From Bacillota bacterium (GTDB taxonomy: Bacteria > Bacillota > Clostridia > Christensenellales > Aristaeellaceae), in NCBI GenBank assembly GCA_023459275.1, contig JAEWVC010000064.1, forward strand, positions 62,001 to 126,000: a DNA stretch of 64,000 nt, written 5' to 3'. The notes beneath the pieces are model-generated. The model saw nothing but the letters and a program-made list of their open reading frames with translations. It was not told where the DNA came from and made no database searches. The position numbers and the translations under genes are program-made. Positions 25,123 to 32,808 of the stretch are shown here, piece after piece (within the stretch, counting starts at the first letter, position 1; each line of letters opens with the position of its first letter).

Positions 25123-25935
25123 ATGCGCAATAAACCTTCCTTTCCCGCTTATATGCTGTTGGTATTCGTTAGTTTGCTCTGGGCTGTCCCGCTTTTGTGG
25201 GCAGTGATCACAACATTTCGTCCTGGGCCGTTGGCGGCCGGCATCCATCTGACGCTCTCCTTTACTCTTGACAACCTCCGGTATGTGCTGGAATCCGTGC
25301 CCTTCCTGCGCTACGGTCTAAATACGCTGATCCTTGTGTGCGGTATCCTCGGCGTGCAGCTGATCACCGTCACCATGGGTGCCTATGCGCTGGCGCGGGT
25401 GGACTTCGCGGGGAAGAGCGCCGCGGTGGCGCTGATCATGGTCCAGATCATTGTCCCCGCCGACATTTTGATCATGCCGAATTTTATGACGCTGCGCGCA
25501 ATCAAGCTGGTGGACAGCCTGCTGGGTGTTATGCTCCCTTATTTTGCCTCCGCCATGGGTCTGCTGCTTTTGCGCCAGGCATACAAAGGCATCCCTTCCG
25601 CTATTGTGGATGCGGCTCGCATTGACGGTGCCAATACGGCACAGACCATTTTCCACGTTTTCCTGCCCACCTGCAAAACCAGCTATATTGCCTTTGCCAT
25701 ATGCTCTGTCAGCACGCATTGGAACAACTTTCTGTGGCCTATGATTGTGATCAATTCCGTAGAAAAGCGTTTGCTGACCATTGGGCTTGCTCTATTCGCC
25801 AAAGCCAACGATTCCGGCCCCATGTGGGCAATCGTCACGGCAGCCACGATATTGGTGATGACTCCCCTTTATATTTTTTTCTGTGCATTTCAAAAGCAAT
25901 TTGTTTCCAGCTTTGTGACATCCGGGCTGAAATAA
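25123..25935 (+). CDS. Carbohydrate ABC transporter permease (MalG/UgpE-like)
   Basis: 270 aa, six membrane segments, second permease of the importer. Seen: N-terminal AYMLLVFVSLLWAVPLLWAV, ITVTMGAYALARVDFAGKSA, and the EAA-like loop IPSAIVDAARIDGANTAQTI followed by FLPTCKT. The start at 25123 (MRNKPSFPAY) is chosen because AAGAAGGG lies 9 nt upstream; an in-frame TTG at 25102 has no SD and overlaps the upstream stop. It is the last gene of the cluster, followed by a hairpin. Confidence 0.94.
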   Translation: MRNKPSFPAYMLLVFVSLLWAVPLLWAVITTFRPGPLAAGIHLTLSFTLDNLRYVLESVPFLRYGLNTLILVCGILGVQLITVTMGAYALARVDFAGKSAAVALIMVQIIVPADILIMPNFMTLRAIKLVDSLLGVMLPYFASAMGLLLLRQAYKGIPSAIVDAARIDGANTAQTIFHVFLPTCKTSYIAFAICSVSTHWNNFLWPMIVINSVEKRLLTIGLALFAKANDSGPMWAIVTAATILVMTPLYIFFCAFQKQFVSSFVTSGLK

Positions 25936-25955
25936 GGGAAGCATGCTTGTTTAAT

Positions 25956-25992
25956 ATACCCCTGCGGGGCTGTGACGCTCCCGCAGGGGTAT
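25956..25992 (+). terminator. Hairpin behind the sugar ABC operon
   Basis: Perfect 13-bp stem ATACCCCTGCGGG/CCCGCAGGGGTAT with an 11-nt loop, 20 nt after the stop. There is no U-tract, so termination strength is uncertain. Confidence 0.6.
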
Positions 25993-26008
25993 CCCTATGA
26001 GAATGGGG

Positions 26009-26179
26009 TCATTCATCATCAGTTGGGATCTGCCGATGAATAGGATACAGTTCCCCGTACGCCTCTGCCTCTGCCTCATCCTTTATGGCTGAAGGAATCA
26101 GCCCGGTACATTCGGTGATAGAAGCTACCTTTTCCAGGTCATAGGATGGCTCTTCCCGCTTTTTTGGTTTAGGGGGCAT
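26009..26179 (-). CDS. Small acidic protein, 56 aa, unrecognised
   Basis: Short gene on the minus strand: ATG 26179, stop 26009, 56 residues beginning MPPKPKKREEPSYDLEKVAS and ending HRQIPTDDE. It has a basic proline-rich head and an acidic body, no membrane segment. A good SD (GGAAAGGAG, 9 nt before ATG) and close spacing (40 nt) after the GlsB-like gene support it. I have an impression, not verified, of similar 50-60-aa proteins in other Clostridia. No function can be given. Confidence 0.65.
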   Translation of the reverse strand: MPPKPKKREEPSYDLEKVASITECTGLIPSAIKDEAEAEAYGELYPIHRQIPTDDE

Positions 26180-26219
26180 GCTTTCCGTCTCCTTTCCGCA
26201 TGATGAAGCCGCAGGATTC

Positions 26220-26477
26220 CTATTTGGCGCGCCTTTGCACCATGTTCACAATGAAAAGGCACAGGCAGGCGCCCGCCACCGCGATGAGCAGGCTCCCCAG
26301 GTTGAAGCCCGTGATGCCGCCAAGGCCTATCAGCGAGGCGATGAACCCGCCAACGGCGGCTCCAAGCACGCCGAAGAGGATATTGGACCCAACCCCCATC
26401 CGAGCGTTTGTTCCCATGATGATGCTGGCCAGCCATCCGGCAAGGGCGCCAAAGACCAGCCAAAGAATGATATTCAT
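26220..26477 (-). CDS. GlsB/YeaQ/YmgE-family small membrane protein
   Basis: 85 aa with three hydrophobic, glycine-rich segments (IILWLVFGALAGWLASIIMG; ILFGVLGAAVGGFIASLIG; LGSLLIAVAGACLCLFIVNM) and the family's GALAGWLAS and GxxGAxxGG patterns. The family is often named transglycosylase-associated or general-stress, but its biochemical role is unproven. The SD (AGGAG) is about 13 nt from ATG, slightly long. It is followed by the 56-aa gene and lies divergent to the secreted beta-propeller gene. Confidence 0.88.
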   Translation of the reverse strand: MNIILWLVFGALAGWLASIIMGTNARMGVGSNILFGVLGAAVGGFIASLIGLGGITGFNLGSLLIAVAGACLCLFIVNMVQRRAK

Positions 26478-26577
26478 GCTTCCGTTTGCTCTCCTTCCGG
26501 GCTGCTTTCTTAGGAACGGTCAGCCGTCCCCGCGTATTGTATGCCGGGAAAACGCAAAGTATGCCGGAGACCGGATC

Positions 26578-26606
26578 TTGACACGCATTGCCTCTTCCGA
26601 TATACT
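26578..26606 (+). promoter_or_regulatory. Promoter of the DUF5050-like gene
   Basis: TTGACA (26578-26583), 17 bp, TATACT (26601-26606). It gives a leader of about 90 nt before the start at 26704. Confidence 0.75.
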
Positions 26607-26703
26607 TTTGTCACCATAGGGCGTCCGTTTCGGCAGGCTCTTTCCCACATGTCCAGCAGCGCAAAAACGCTGCCCACGTGCGACCGTATAAGGAGAGTTG
26701 CAT

Positions 26704-28047
26704 ATGAATACGAAGCGTCTTCCCGTTCTGTTGCTTGCTTGTGTGCTAATACTGCTTGTATGGGCGGACCCGGCATTGGCGGACGGCGTCTACTTCGCGG
26801 ATCAACGCCTGCCCGCAGCCATGGCGGGCGTATACTATCACGCCCGGGTCAAGATCCTGGGTGACAGCATCCCCTATGTGGTCACCCTGACGGTGAACCC
26901 GGCCGGGGACAACGACTTTCCCTCCGAACTGGCCATCACGGAGGATGGCGTCATCTACGGCACGCCCCTGCACGAAGGCGTCTTTCCTTTCTCCCTGCAG
27001 GTGGCCTACGGCACCGGCCAGACCCGCTTTTGCGTGACAGAGCTTGTGGTCAAGCCTTTCTCCCAGGATGCGCTGGAGCAGGGCGGGATCAATACCGATA
27101 TTATCGGGGAGGGAAACGACTCCCTTACGGGCATTGCCAATGGCATCAACGGCGGGCGTGTCACCATGGAGGCAGGCGGCGGCACCGCGTACTTCATCAG
27201 CTCCAAGTACAAGCTCTATGCTGCGGAACGGCCTTACACCAAGGCTGCGGAGCTGTTTTCCGCCCCAGAATACAGATGGCTGGACAGCATCGGCACCAAC
27301 CTGTACTACTACCACCGGTACTTTGACAAACCTGATCCTGTGTATACCACCGTCCTCAAGGACTCCTATGTCACACGTATCTGCCGTGATCCCATCAGCA
27401 ACAAGGGCCGCGTGACATTGGCGGAACTAAGCAAAAAGGACATCCAGGATCTGGCGGTCACCGACAGGATCATTCTTTACATCGTGGGAAAGGACCAGGG
27501 GACAATCACGCGCATCCCGCTGAACGGCGGAAAAGCAGTTTCCATGCGGTGCTATTCCAACGCGAAGGAACTGCAGGCGGACATGGTGTTCCCCTATAAC
27601 GGATACGCCTATTTCCGAAGCGCAGACAACGGCCTCCTGTACCGGGTGGCGCTGGACGGGGAAATCGCGCAGCCGGTCACAGATGTCAAGGCCGTTGCCT
27701 ATACCATTGCCAGCACAGGCGGCGAGGATGCCCTGTTCTTTGCGGACGCAGGCGGGGCGCTTTACCGGACTCCCCTGGAGGGGGGCGAAAAGGAGGGCTT
27801 TGGGAGCCTGAAGGCCGGTGCGCTGAATTCTGACGCGGATTTCCTGTACTTCGCAAACGCAAGCGACCGCGGCAGGCTGTACAGCGCGCCCTGCGGTGAT
27901 CCCAACGCCGCCGTCATGCTGACAGATTTTGCTGTGGACCAGATCTATGTGTTTGACAGCATGCTGGCCGTACAGAAAAAAGGGGGGCCGGAGCTGTACG
28001 TTCTTTCGAAAGATGGCTCTGGAAAGCCTGTTCGCATTGGGAAATAG
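26704..28047 (+). CDS. Secreted DUF5050-like beta-propeller protein with Ig-like domain
   Basis: 447 aa. Signal peptide (MNTKRLPVLLLACVLILLVW, cleavage near ALA-DG), no lipobox at the cleavage site. Residues about 20-115 resemble a putative-Ig (He_PIG) domain (FPSELAITEDGVIYGTPLHEG, FPFSLQVAYGTGQ). The rest is a repeated YxY-type propeller (GGTAYFISSKYKLY, IGTNLYYYHRYFD, NGYAYFRSADNGLLYRV, ADFLYFANASDRGRLY), as in DUF5050/prolow-density-receptor-like proteins. Probably an exported binding or surface protein; the ligand is unknown. The start at 26704 follows AGGAGAG by 6 nt; the TTG at 26698 is less likely. Confidence 0.8.
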   Translation: MNTKRLPVLLLACVLILLVWADPALADGVYFADQRLPAAMAGVYYHARVKILGDSIPYVVTLTVNPAGDNDFPSELAITEDGVIYGTPLHEGVFPFSLQVAYGTGQTRFCVTELVVKPFSQDALEQGGINTDIIGEGNDSLTGIANGINGGRVTMEAGGGTAYFISSKYKLYAAERPYTKAAELFSAPEYRWLDSIGTNLYYYHRYFDKPDPVYTTVLKDSYVTRICRDPISNKGRVTLAELSKKDIQDLAVTDRIILYIVGKDQGTITRIPLNGGKAVSMRCYSNAKELQADMVFPYNGYAYFRSADNGLLYRVALDGEIAQPVTDVKAVAYTIASTGGEDALFFADAGGALYRTPLEGGEKEGFGSLKAGALNSDADFLYFANASDRGRLYSAPCGDPNAAVMLTDFAVDQIYVFDSMLAVQKKGGPELYVLSKDGSGKPVRIGK

Positions 28048-28052
28048 CCAAT

Positions 28053-28081
28053 TTGACAAAGGGCGCCTCCCATGCTATAAT
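28053..28081 (+). promoter_or_regulatory. Perfect-consensus promoter of oadB
   Basis: TTGACA (28053-28058), exactly 17 bp, TATAAT (28076-28081), with TG plus one base before the -10. It begins 6 nt after the preceding stop codon, so oadB is independently and probably strongly transcribed. Confidence 0.85.
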
Positions 28082-28122
28082 AACCCGATTTTGGGCGGGT
28101 GTTGAAGAAAAGGAGGCCACAC

Positions 28123-29310
28123 ATGAGCGGTCTTTTCCATGATCTGTTTTCAGGCGTACTCTTTCTGTTTTCGGTAGCCGGCCTGAAAACGCTGATCATG
28201 TTTCTCATTTCAGGCATATTGATTTACCTGGCCATCAAAAAAGATTATGAACCTGCGTTATTATTGCCCATCGGCTTTGGTGCCATCCTGGCCAACCTTC
28301 CCCCGGTGCTGGAAACGGCGATGCCGGCGGTGCTGGGCAAGGACGGCTTTTTGACGGTGCTGTTCAACGCAGGCATTGCCAATGAACTCTTTCCGCTGCT
28401 GATCTTTATCGCTATCGGCGCCATGGTGGATTTTACACCCCTGCTGAAGGACCCCTCCATGATCTTCTTTGGCGCGGCGGCGCAGTTTGGCATCTTCGGC
28501 ACATTTTTGCTTTCCCTGTTCCTGCTGCCGCTGGCGGTGCCCGGCATGGCCCAGGATATGATCCTGAAAGTGGCGTCCGCCATCGGCATCATCGGCGCCG
28601 CGGATGGCCCCACAACGCTGTACGTGGCCAATCATTTTGGATTGAAGGATTTTATCGCCCCCATTTCGGTGGCCGCTTACAGCTACATGTCCCTGGTGCC
28701 CATCATTCAGCCGCCGGTCATCAGGGCGCTGACCACCAAGCAGGAACGCTTGATCCGCATGGAATACAAGGAGGAAAAGGCGCCAAAGGCCGCGCTGATT
28801 CTCTTCCCCATCATCGTTACGCTGGTGGCCGGCATCCTGGTGCCCATGAGCGCGCCGCTGATCGGCTCGCTGATGTTCGGTAACCTGCTTCGGGTGTGCG
28901 GCGTGCTGGAGCGGCTGAGCAAGACCGCCCAAAATGAGCTGGCCAACCTGGTAACCATCCTGCTGGGCCTGACCATCGGCTCCACCATGGTGGCGGATAA
29001 ATTTCTGCAATGGAACACGCTGCTGATCATGGGCCTTGGTCTGGTGGCCTTCATCTTCGACACCGCCGGCGGTGTGCTGTTCGCCAAGCTTCTGAATCTT
29101 TTCCGCAAGAACAAGATCAACCCCATGATCGGCGCCGCGGGTATTTCCGCTTTCCCCATGAGTGCCCGGGTGGTGCAAAAATTGGCCAAGGAAGATGACC
29201 CTTACAATTTTCTCCTCATGCAGGCCATCAGCGCCAACGTGGCCGGCCAATTGGGTTCTGTGGTGGCCGGCGGCATGGTGATCACGCTGGTGACCATGCT
29301 GCTGAAATAG
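28123..29310 (+). CDS. Sodium-pumping decarboxylase beta subunit (OadB/GcdB/MmdB family)
   Basis: 395 aa, about nine to eleven membrane segments. The beta subunit couples decarboxylation of a carboxybiotin carrier to Na+ export. Seen: ILIYLAIKKDYEPALLLPIGFG, the essential-aspartate loop GIIGAADGPTTLYVANHF, and the C-terminal signature IGAAGISAFPMSARVVQKL, all diagnostic for the family. The start at 28123 follows AGGAGG by 7 nt; an earlier in-frame codon at 28099 lacks an SD. No carboxyltransferase alpha subunit, biotin carrier or mmdA lies in the window, so the substrate (oxaloacetate, methylmalonyl-CoA or glutaconyl-CoA) is undetermined. Confidence 0.93.
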   Translation: MSGLFHDLFSGVLFLFSVAGLKTLIMFLISGILIYLAIKKDYEPALLLPIGFGAILANLPPVLETAMPAVLGKDGFLTVLFNAGIANELFPLLIFIAIGAMVDFTPLLKDPSMIFFGAAAQFGIFGTFLLSLFLLPLAVPGMAQDMILKVASAIGIIGAADGPTTLYVANHFGLKDFIAPISVAAYSYMSLVPIIQPPVIRALTTKQERLIRMEYKEEKAPKAALILFPIIVTLVAGILVPMSAPLIGSLMFGNLLRVCGVLERLSKTAQNELANLVTILLGLTIGSTMVADKFLQWNTLLIMGLGLVAFIFDTAGGVLFAKLLNLFRKNKINPMIGAAGISAFPMSARVVQKLAKEDDPYNFLLMQAISANVAGQLGSVVAGGMVITLVTMLLK

Positions 29311-29343
29311 CGCTCTTGCCGCATAGAAAGAAGGATTGAGGAT

Positions 29344-29553
29344 ATGTTCTTCAGACTTTTCACCGCAGGTTTGGCGGAAGCCGCCGCCCCTGCTGCCATC
29401 GCATCCCCCGCGGCAACCTCCGCCCCCATCGACTGGGCCAGACTGGCGAACGACGGTTTGACCACCACGCTTTTTGGCCTCGGCGGTGTGTTTCTGGTGC
29501 TATTTTTGTTTTTTCTCATCATTAAGGGCATGCAGAAGATCAAAAGTGAGTGA
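29344..29553 (+). CDS. Small membrane protein, decarboxylase gamma-like (OadG-like)
   Basis: 69 aa: a short head, an Ala/Pro-rich stretch (AEAAAPAAIASPAATSAP), then one strong membrane helix (LFGLGGVFLVLFLFFLIIKGM) ending in basic residues. In decarboxylase operons a single-helix gamma/delta subunit of this shape anchors the soluble subunits. The order here (beta first, gamma second) differs from the usual gamma-alpha-beta. Assignment rests on position and architecture, not on a specific motif. The SD is a loose GAAGGATTGAGG. A terminator follows immediately. Confidence 0.65.
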   Translation: MFFRLFTAGLAEAAAPAAIASPAATSAPIDWARLANDGLTTTLFGLGGVFLVLFLFFLIIKGMQKIKSE

Positions 29554-29562
29554 CGGCAAAGG

Positions 29563-29591
29563 CGGGCGGCAAAACAGCTTCCCGTTTTTTT
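29563..29591 (+). terminator. Terminator of the oadB-oadG unit
   Basis: Stem CGGGCGGC/GCTTCCCG with an internal mismatch and A-rich loop, followed by seven T, 10 nt after the stop. Confidence 0.75.
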
Positions 29592-29661
29592 CACAAGTCA
29601 GGTTTTGAGACTTGGAAACGCATGCGTGGCGCACCTTGTACGACAAGCGGAACTTAGGGCC

Positions 29662-29690
29662 TTTACAAGGAGGAAGATTTGGCGTATAAA
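29662..29690 (+). promoter_or_regulatory. Promoter upstream of the two-helix membrane protein
   Basis: TTTACA (29662-29667), 17 bp, TATAAA (29685-29690). Transcription near 29697 places the in-frame ATG at 29701 almost at the 5' end and favours the TTG start at 29743. Confidence 0.65.
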
Positions 29691-29742
29691 TAAGGTGTGC
29701 ATGGCACCCTCATCTTTCGCATACCATACGGAGGAAACAGCA

Positions 29743-30216
29743 TTGTATCAACAAAGCGATTGGCAGGAAAACAGCCATCAACTGAAGCGCCGCCTTCTTG
29801 CCCTCCTCATCCCCACGGTTTTCTTACTGGCCGGCATTGCCGTATCCCTTCTGCGCAGCGTCCGCCTGCAGTGGCTGACGATTCTGCTGACGATTTTGGG
29901 CGGGGGCATAGTCATCTTCTGCTATGGGATGTTCATAAGCCCGGTCGCAAGCTATGGCAGGCACCTGCGTAATGTGCTGGAGGGCCGGACGCGGGAAACT
30001 ACGGGCCTGCTCACCCAAGTGGCCAGCCAGCCCTGTATCCGGGAAGGCGTGGAATATTATCCCATCACCGTCAATGTTGGCGACAAGGGCGATGCGGCCG
30101 ACGACAGGCTTTTCTATTACGACGTGCACAAGGGAATGCCGCCTTACGTGCCGGGCGACAGAATCACCGTCGTTTCCCATGACAAGGCTGTGGCGGATAT
30201 ACGCCGGGCGGGCTGA
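29743..30216 (+). CDS. Unrecognised two-helix membrane protein with C-terminal beta domain
   Basis: 157 aa from TTG 29743 (LYQQSDWQENSHQL), chosen because GGAGG lies 8 nt upstream; the ATG at 29701 has only AAGG. Two membrane helices (RRLLALLIPTVFLLAGIAVSLL and LQWLTILLTILGGGIVIFCYGM) are followed by a hydrophilic domain (CIREGVEYYPITVNVGDKGD ... PYVPGDRITVVSHDKAVADI) that could be an OB-like beta barrel. No family recognised with confidence. It is 45 nt upstream of a UspA-like gene and probably cotranscribed. The C-terminal VPGDRITVV layout resembles the end of the unknown protein at 32884-33987. Confidence 0.7.
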   Translation: MYQQSDWQENSHQLKRRLLALLIPTVFLLAGIAVSLLRSVRLQWLTILLTILGGGIVIFCYGMFISPVASYGRHLRNVLEGRTRETTGLLTQVASQPCIREGVEYYPITVNVGDKGDAADDRLFYYDVHKGMPPYVPGDRITVVSHDKAVADIRRAG

Positions 30217-30261
30217 CGGCCCCTCCCCGTTTCTGCCCTTTTGCCAGAAGGAGCTTTCTGT

Positions 30262-30648
30262 GTGCACAAGGAACAAACCATCCTGGTCTGCGTGACCGGA
30301 CAAAAATCCTGCGACAAGCTGATCCAGGCGGGCGTCCAGCTCGCCCGGGAATATCAAATGCCGCTGCTGGTAATTCATGTGGCCGCCATAGGGGCCCCGC
30401 TGCTGGGAGGTTCCACCCAGAGCGAGGCGCTTGATTATCTATACCGTCTCTCCAGTGAGGCCGGAGCGGAAATGGCCGTGCTGCGGGCCCATGATCCTGT
30501 GGAGCGGCTGATACAGTACGCACGGGAGGAAAACGCCGCCCACCTCGTTCTGGGCGCAGGCCGGCCCGACGGCCCGGATCGGCGGGACATGGCCGGACTG
30601 CTTCGTGTGCGGCTCCCCCACGCCCAGGTACACGTGGTTTTCTTCTGA
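30262..30648 (+). CDS. Universal-stress-protein-like (UspA fold) protein
   Basis: 128 aa from GTG 30262 (VHKEQTILVCVTGQKSCDKL), preceded by GAAGGAG at 8 nt. The alpha/beta Rossmann-like pattern of UspA/KdpD-C is visible: TILVCVTGQKSCDKLIQAG, MPLLVIHVAAIGAPLLGGS, AEMAVLRAHDPVERLIQYA and AAHLVLGAGRPDGPDRRDM, then RLPHAQVHVVFF. The nucleotide-binding G-2x-G-9x-G motif is only partly kept (GAGRPDGPD). This is closest in feel to the Usp domain of KdpD sensor kinases, but no kinase part is present. Function unknown. A terminator follows. Confidence 0.75.
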   Translation: MHKEQTILVCVTGQKSCDKLIQAGVQLAREYQMPLLVIHVAAIGAPLLGGSTQSEALDYLYRLSSEAGAEMAVLRAHDPVERLIQYAREENAAHLVLGAGRPDGPDRRDMAGLLRVRLPHAQVHVVFF

Positions 30649-30702
30649 GATAAAGGCTGGAGCACAACCCGGTTTTACACAACCAGCAAGCTCATCCATA
30701 AG

Positions 30703-30743
30703 GCAAGGAGCCGGTGCAGGATCGCCGGCCCCTTGCTCTTTTT
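30703..30743 (+). terminator. Rho-independent terminator
   Basis: Stem GCAAGGAGCCGG/CCGGCCCCTTGC (one mismatch) with a 10-nt loop, followed by TCTTTTT. It isolates the upstream unit from padR. Confidence 0.85.
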
Positions 30744-30774
30744 GTATAATGAACAGAAGAATAATATTTTAATA

Positions 30775-30804
30775 TTGACAATAGTGTGTAACATACATTA
30801 TAAT
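30775..30804 (+). promoter_or_regulatory. padR promoter with embedded operator-like repeat
   Basis: TTGACA (30775-30780), 18 bp, TATAAT (30799-30804). Between the elements TGTGT-AAC-ATACA (about 30784-30797) forms a near-palindrome of the ATGT/ACAT type bound by PadR proteins, suggesting autorepression. Confidence 0.75.
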
Positions 30805-30823
30805 GCGGTGCGAGGTGATCTCC

Positions 30824-31165
30824 TTGGAGGATTTGGAGCTTCTGACTGGTATTCTTTCGGAAATGCGCCGCGGTACGCTGACGCTGGCGGTGTTGAGCCG
30901 CCTGAAAGCGCCGTGCTATGGGTACGCATTGCTTACGCAATTGGAAGAGAAGCATACCGGCATTGAGGCTGGCACCCTCTACCCGCTGCTTCGGCGGCTG
31001 GAATCCCAAGGGCTGCTGGAAAGCAGATGGGACACCGCGGAAAGCAGGCCGCGCAAATATTATCTGCTCAGCGCCAAGGGCCTTGCGCTGTATAAGGCGC
31101 TGAAAACCGAATGGGCACACCTTTGCGAAGAGATGGCTGTATTGTTGAAGGAGGATGAACCATGA
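30824..31165 (+). CDS. PadR-family transcriptional regulator
   Basis: 113 aa, PadR winged helix: LTLAVLSRLKAPCYGYALLTQLEE, IEAGTLYPLLRRLESQGLLES (recognition helix) and the wing RPRKYYLLSAKGLAL. Start TTG 30824 is preferred: the preceding GAGGTGATC matches the anti-SD complement almost perfectly at 8 nt, whereas the in-frame ATG at 30803 overlaps the -10. Its ATGA overlap with the following HAAS membrane gene is the classic PadR/HAAS pair, in which the regulator senses membrane or drug stress; the ligand is unknown here. Confidence 0.92.
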   Translation: MEDLELLTGILSEMRRGTLTLAVLSRLKAPCYGYALLTQLEEKHTGIEAGTLYPLLRRLESQGLLESRWDTAESRPRKYYLLSAKGLALYKALKTEWAHLCEEMAVLLKEDEP

Positions 31166-32211
31166 TTCCTTTGATTGACCGGTATGTGTATGACGTGGTG
31201 AGAAGGCTGCCTGAAAAAAGCCGGCCTGAGGTGGAAAAGGAACTCCGAGCGAATATTGCGGACATGACGGCGGGAAGCACTGCTGAGGAGAACGCCGTAA
31301 AAGCGCTTTGTTCCTTGGGAGACCCGGCAAAGCTGGCCGAGCAGTACAGGCAGAAACCCAGATACCTGATCTCCCCCGCCGCTTTCGACGATTACGTGAC
31401 GGTGTTGAAGATCGTTCTTCCCATCCTCGCCGCTGTGACAGCCATGATCAACCTGTTTAGCACGCTGCTTGGCACCCCCGTGAACGGCAGCTACGGGCAG
31501 GCATTCGCCGATATTCTGGGCACCCTGCTGGGAAGCGTTTGGACGGCTGTGACCCACGGTTTTCTGCTGGTAACGCTGGGCTTCGGTCTTGCGGAATATT
31601 GCCAGGTAAGAAAAAAACGGGACTGGACGCCGGAGATGCTGCCGGAAATACCGCCCCAAACGGGCGTGAAGATCTCCCGCGCGGAAACGGTCATCGGTTT
31701 TTTGTTTTCCCTGCTGTTTTTGATGCTGATGACGCGCTACAGCAGCCTGCTGGCATGGTATGGGCTGGCTGAACCCCTGCCCCTGTTTTCCGATGTGGCG
31801 CGGGCCAACTATGTCCCCTACTTGTTCGCGCTCACCGCATGCTCCTTCGCGGTAAGCTGTGTAAAGTTCTATTATGGCCGCTGGAATTACCAAACGGCGG
31901 CCGTCAGCGGCCTGAATGCCATCGCCTGGTCCGCAGCGTCCATCCTGTTCCTGCGCGCCCCCTCCACCTTCAACCCGGCATTTATTGCGCAGGCAGCCGC
32001 CGCGCTCAAGCTGGACCCTGCCCAGATGAATGCGTACTGGCAAAGGGGCATTCTCGGCCTGTGCATCCTGTCCCTGATCGGCACCGCGGTGGATGTTATT
32101 TCAGGCTTTGCCAAGGCGCGCAAAGGCCGCGGCACCCATGACCTGAAAAGGATGCTGGGCATTGACCCGGCTGCATCCGCCCCGGGCCATAACAAGACCG
32201 GCGGCCAATAA
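31162..32211 (+). CDS. HAAS-domain membrane protein paired with PadR
   Basis: 349 aa. Residues 1-70 are a HAAS/DUF1700-like cytoplasmic alpha domain (IDRYVYDVVRRLPEKSRPEVEKELRANI-type, with AVKALCSLGDPAKLAEQYR). About six membrane helices follow (LKIVLPILAAVTAMINLFSTLL; AVTHGFLLVTLGFGLAEY; VIGFLFSLLFLMLMTRY; YVPYLFALTACSFAVSCVKF; LNAIAWSAASILFLRAP; GILGLCILSLIGTAVDVISG). Such proteins are nearly always encoded with a PadR regulator and are thought to relay envelope signals to it. Start overlaps padR by 4 nt. It ends 3 nt before the converging msrC stop, with no terminator between. Confidence 0.85.
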   Translation: MIPLIDRYVYDVVRRLPEKSRPEVEKELRANIADMTAGSTAEENAVKALCSLGDPAKLAEQYRQKPRYLISPAAFDDYVTVLKIVLPILAAVTAMINLFSTLLGTPVNGSYGQAFADILGTLLGSVWTAVTHGFLLVTLGFGLAEYCQVRKKRDWTPEMLPEIPPQTGVKISRAETVIGFLFSLLFLMLMTRYSSLLAWYGLAEPLPLFSDVARANYVPYLFALTACSFAVSCVKFYYGRWNYQTAAVSGLNAIAWSAASILFLRAPSTFNPAFIAQAAAALKLDPAQMNAYWQRGILGLCILSLIGTAVDVISGFAKARKGRGTHDLKRMLGIDPAASAPGHNKTGGQ

Positions 32212-32214
32212 AGC

Positions 32215-32703
32215 TCACCAGGCGCAGCCTGCTTCCAAAAGACGCACCAATTCTTCCAGCCCCAGCCGGTCCTGCTCGTCAAAACGGGCAAGGCTGGGAC
32301 TGTCGATGTCCAGAACGCCCACAATTTTCCCGCCGGCACGGATGGGGATCACAATCTCGGAGTTGGAGGCACCGTCGCAGGCGATGTGGCCTGGAAAGGC
32401 GTGGACATCCGGCACAAGCTGGGTGATGTCCCTGGCCACGGCCGTTCCGCACACGCCTTTGCCCACCGGGATGCGAATGCAGGCCGGCTTGCCCTGGAAA
32501 GGGCCCAGCAGCAGATCGCCGTCCGTCATCAGATAGAAGCCAGCCCAGTTGATATCGGGAAGCGCGCCGTATAGCAGCGCCGACATGTTGGCCAGGTGGG
32601 GCAGCGGATGGGTCTCCCCTTCCATCAGCGCTGTGAGCTGCGTATGCAAAAGCGCATACAGATCATTTTTGGCATTGGGATAAACATCCTTCACATCGAT
32701 CAT
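32215..32703 (-). CDS. msrC: Free methionine-(R)-sulfoxide reductase (GAF domain)
   Basis: 162 aa, a single GAF domain of the fRMsr (YebR/MsrC) family that reduces free methionine-R-sulfoxide. Seen: ALLYGALPDINWAGFYLM, GPFQGKPACIRIPVGKGVCGTAV with the two conserved Cys (about positions 84 and 94), HIACDGASNSEIVIPI with the third Cys, and VGVLDIDSPSLARFDEQD. All three redox Cys are present. Start ATG 32703 follows GAGAGGAAG; a longer frame to 32787 has no family similarity. It protects against oxidative damage. Own minus-strand promoter. Confidence 0.95.
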   Translation of the reverse strand: MIDVKDVYPNAKNDLYALLHTQLTALMEGETHPLPHLANMSALLYGALPDINWAGFYLMTDGDLLLGPFQGKPACIRIPVGKGVCGTAVARDITQLVPDVHAFPGHIACDGASNSEIVIPIRAGGKIVGVLDIDSPSLARFDEQDRLGLEELVRLLEAGCAW

Positions 32704-32737
32704 GGGCTTTCTTCCTCTCTTATTGGCATACGGTGCT

Positions 32738-32743
32738 ATTATA
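32738..32743 (-). promoter_or_regulatory. Extended -10 of msrC
   Basis: Minus strand TGATATAAT (TATAAT at 32738-32743), 35 nt before the msrC start, with no convincing -35. Confidence 0.5.
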
Positions 32744-32808
32744 TCATGCGATGGTTGTTCTTCCCAACCGGAACCGGCAAAAAACAAACGGAAAGCGCGG
32801 TAAAATCC

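Noticed and set aside
30803..30823. ATG at 30803 as the start of padR
   Set aside because: It lies inside the TATAAT of a strong promoter; TTG 30824 has an almost perfect SD.
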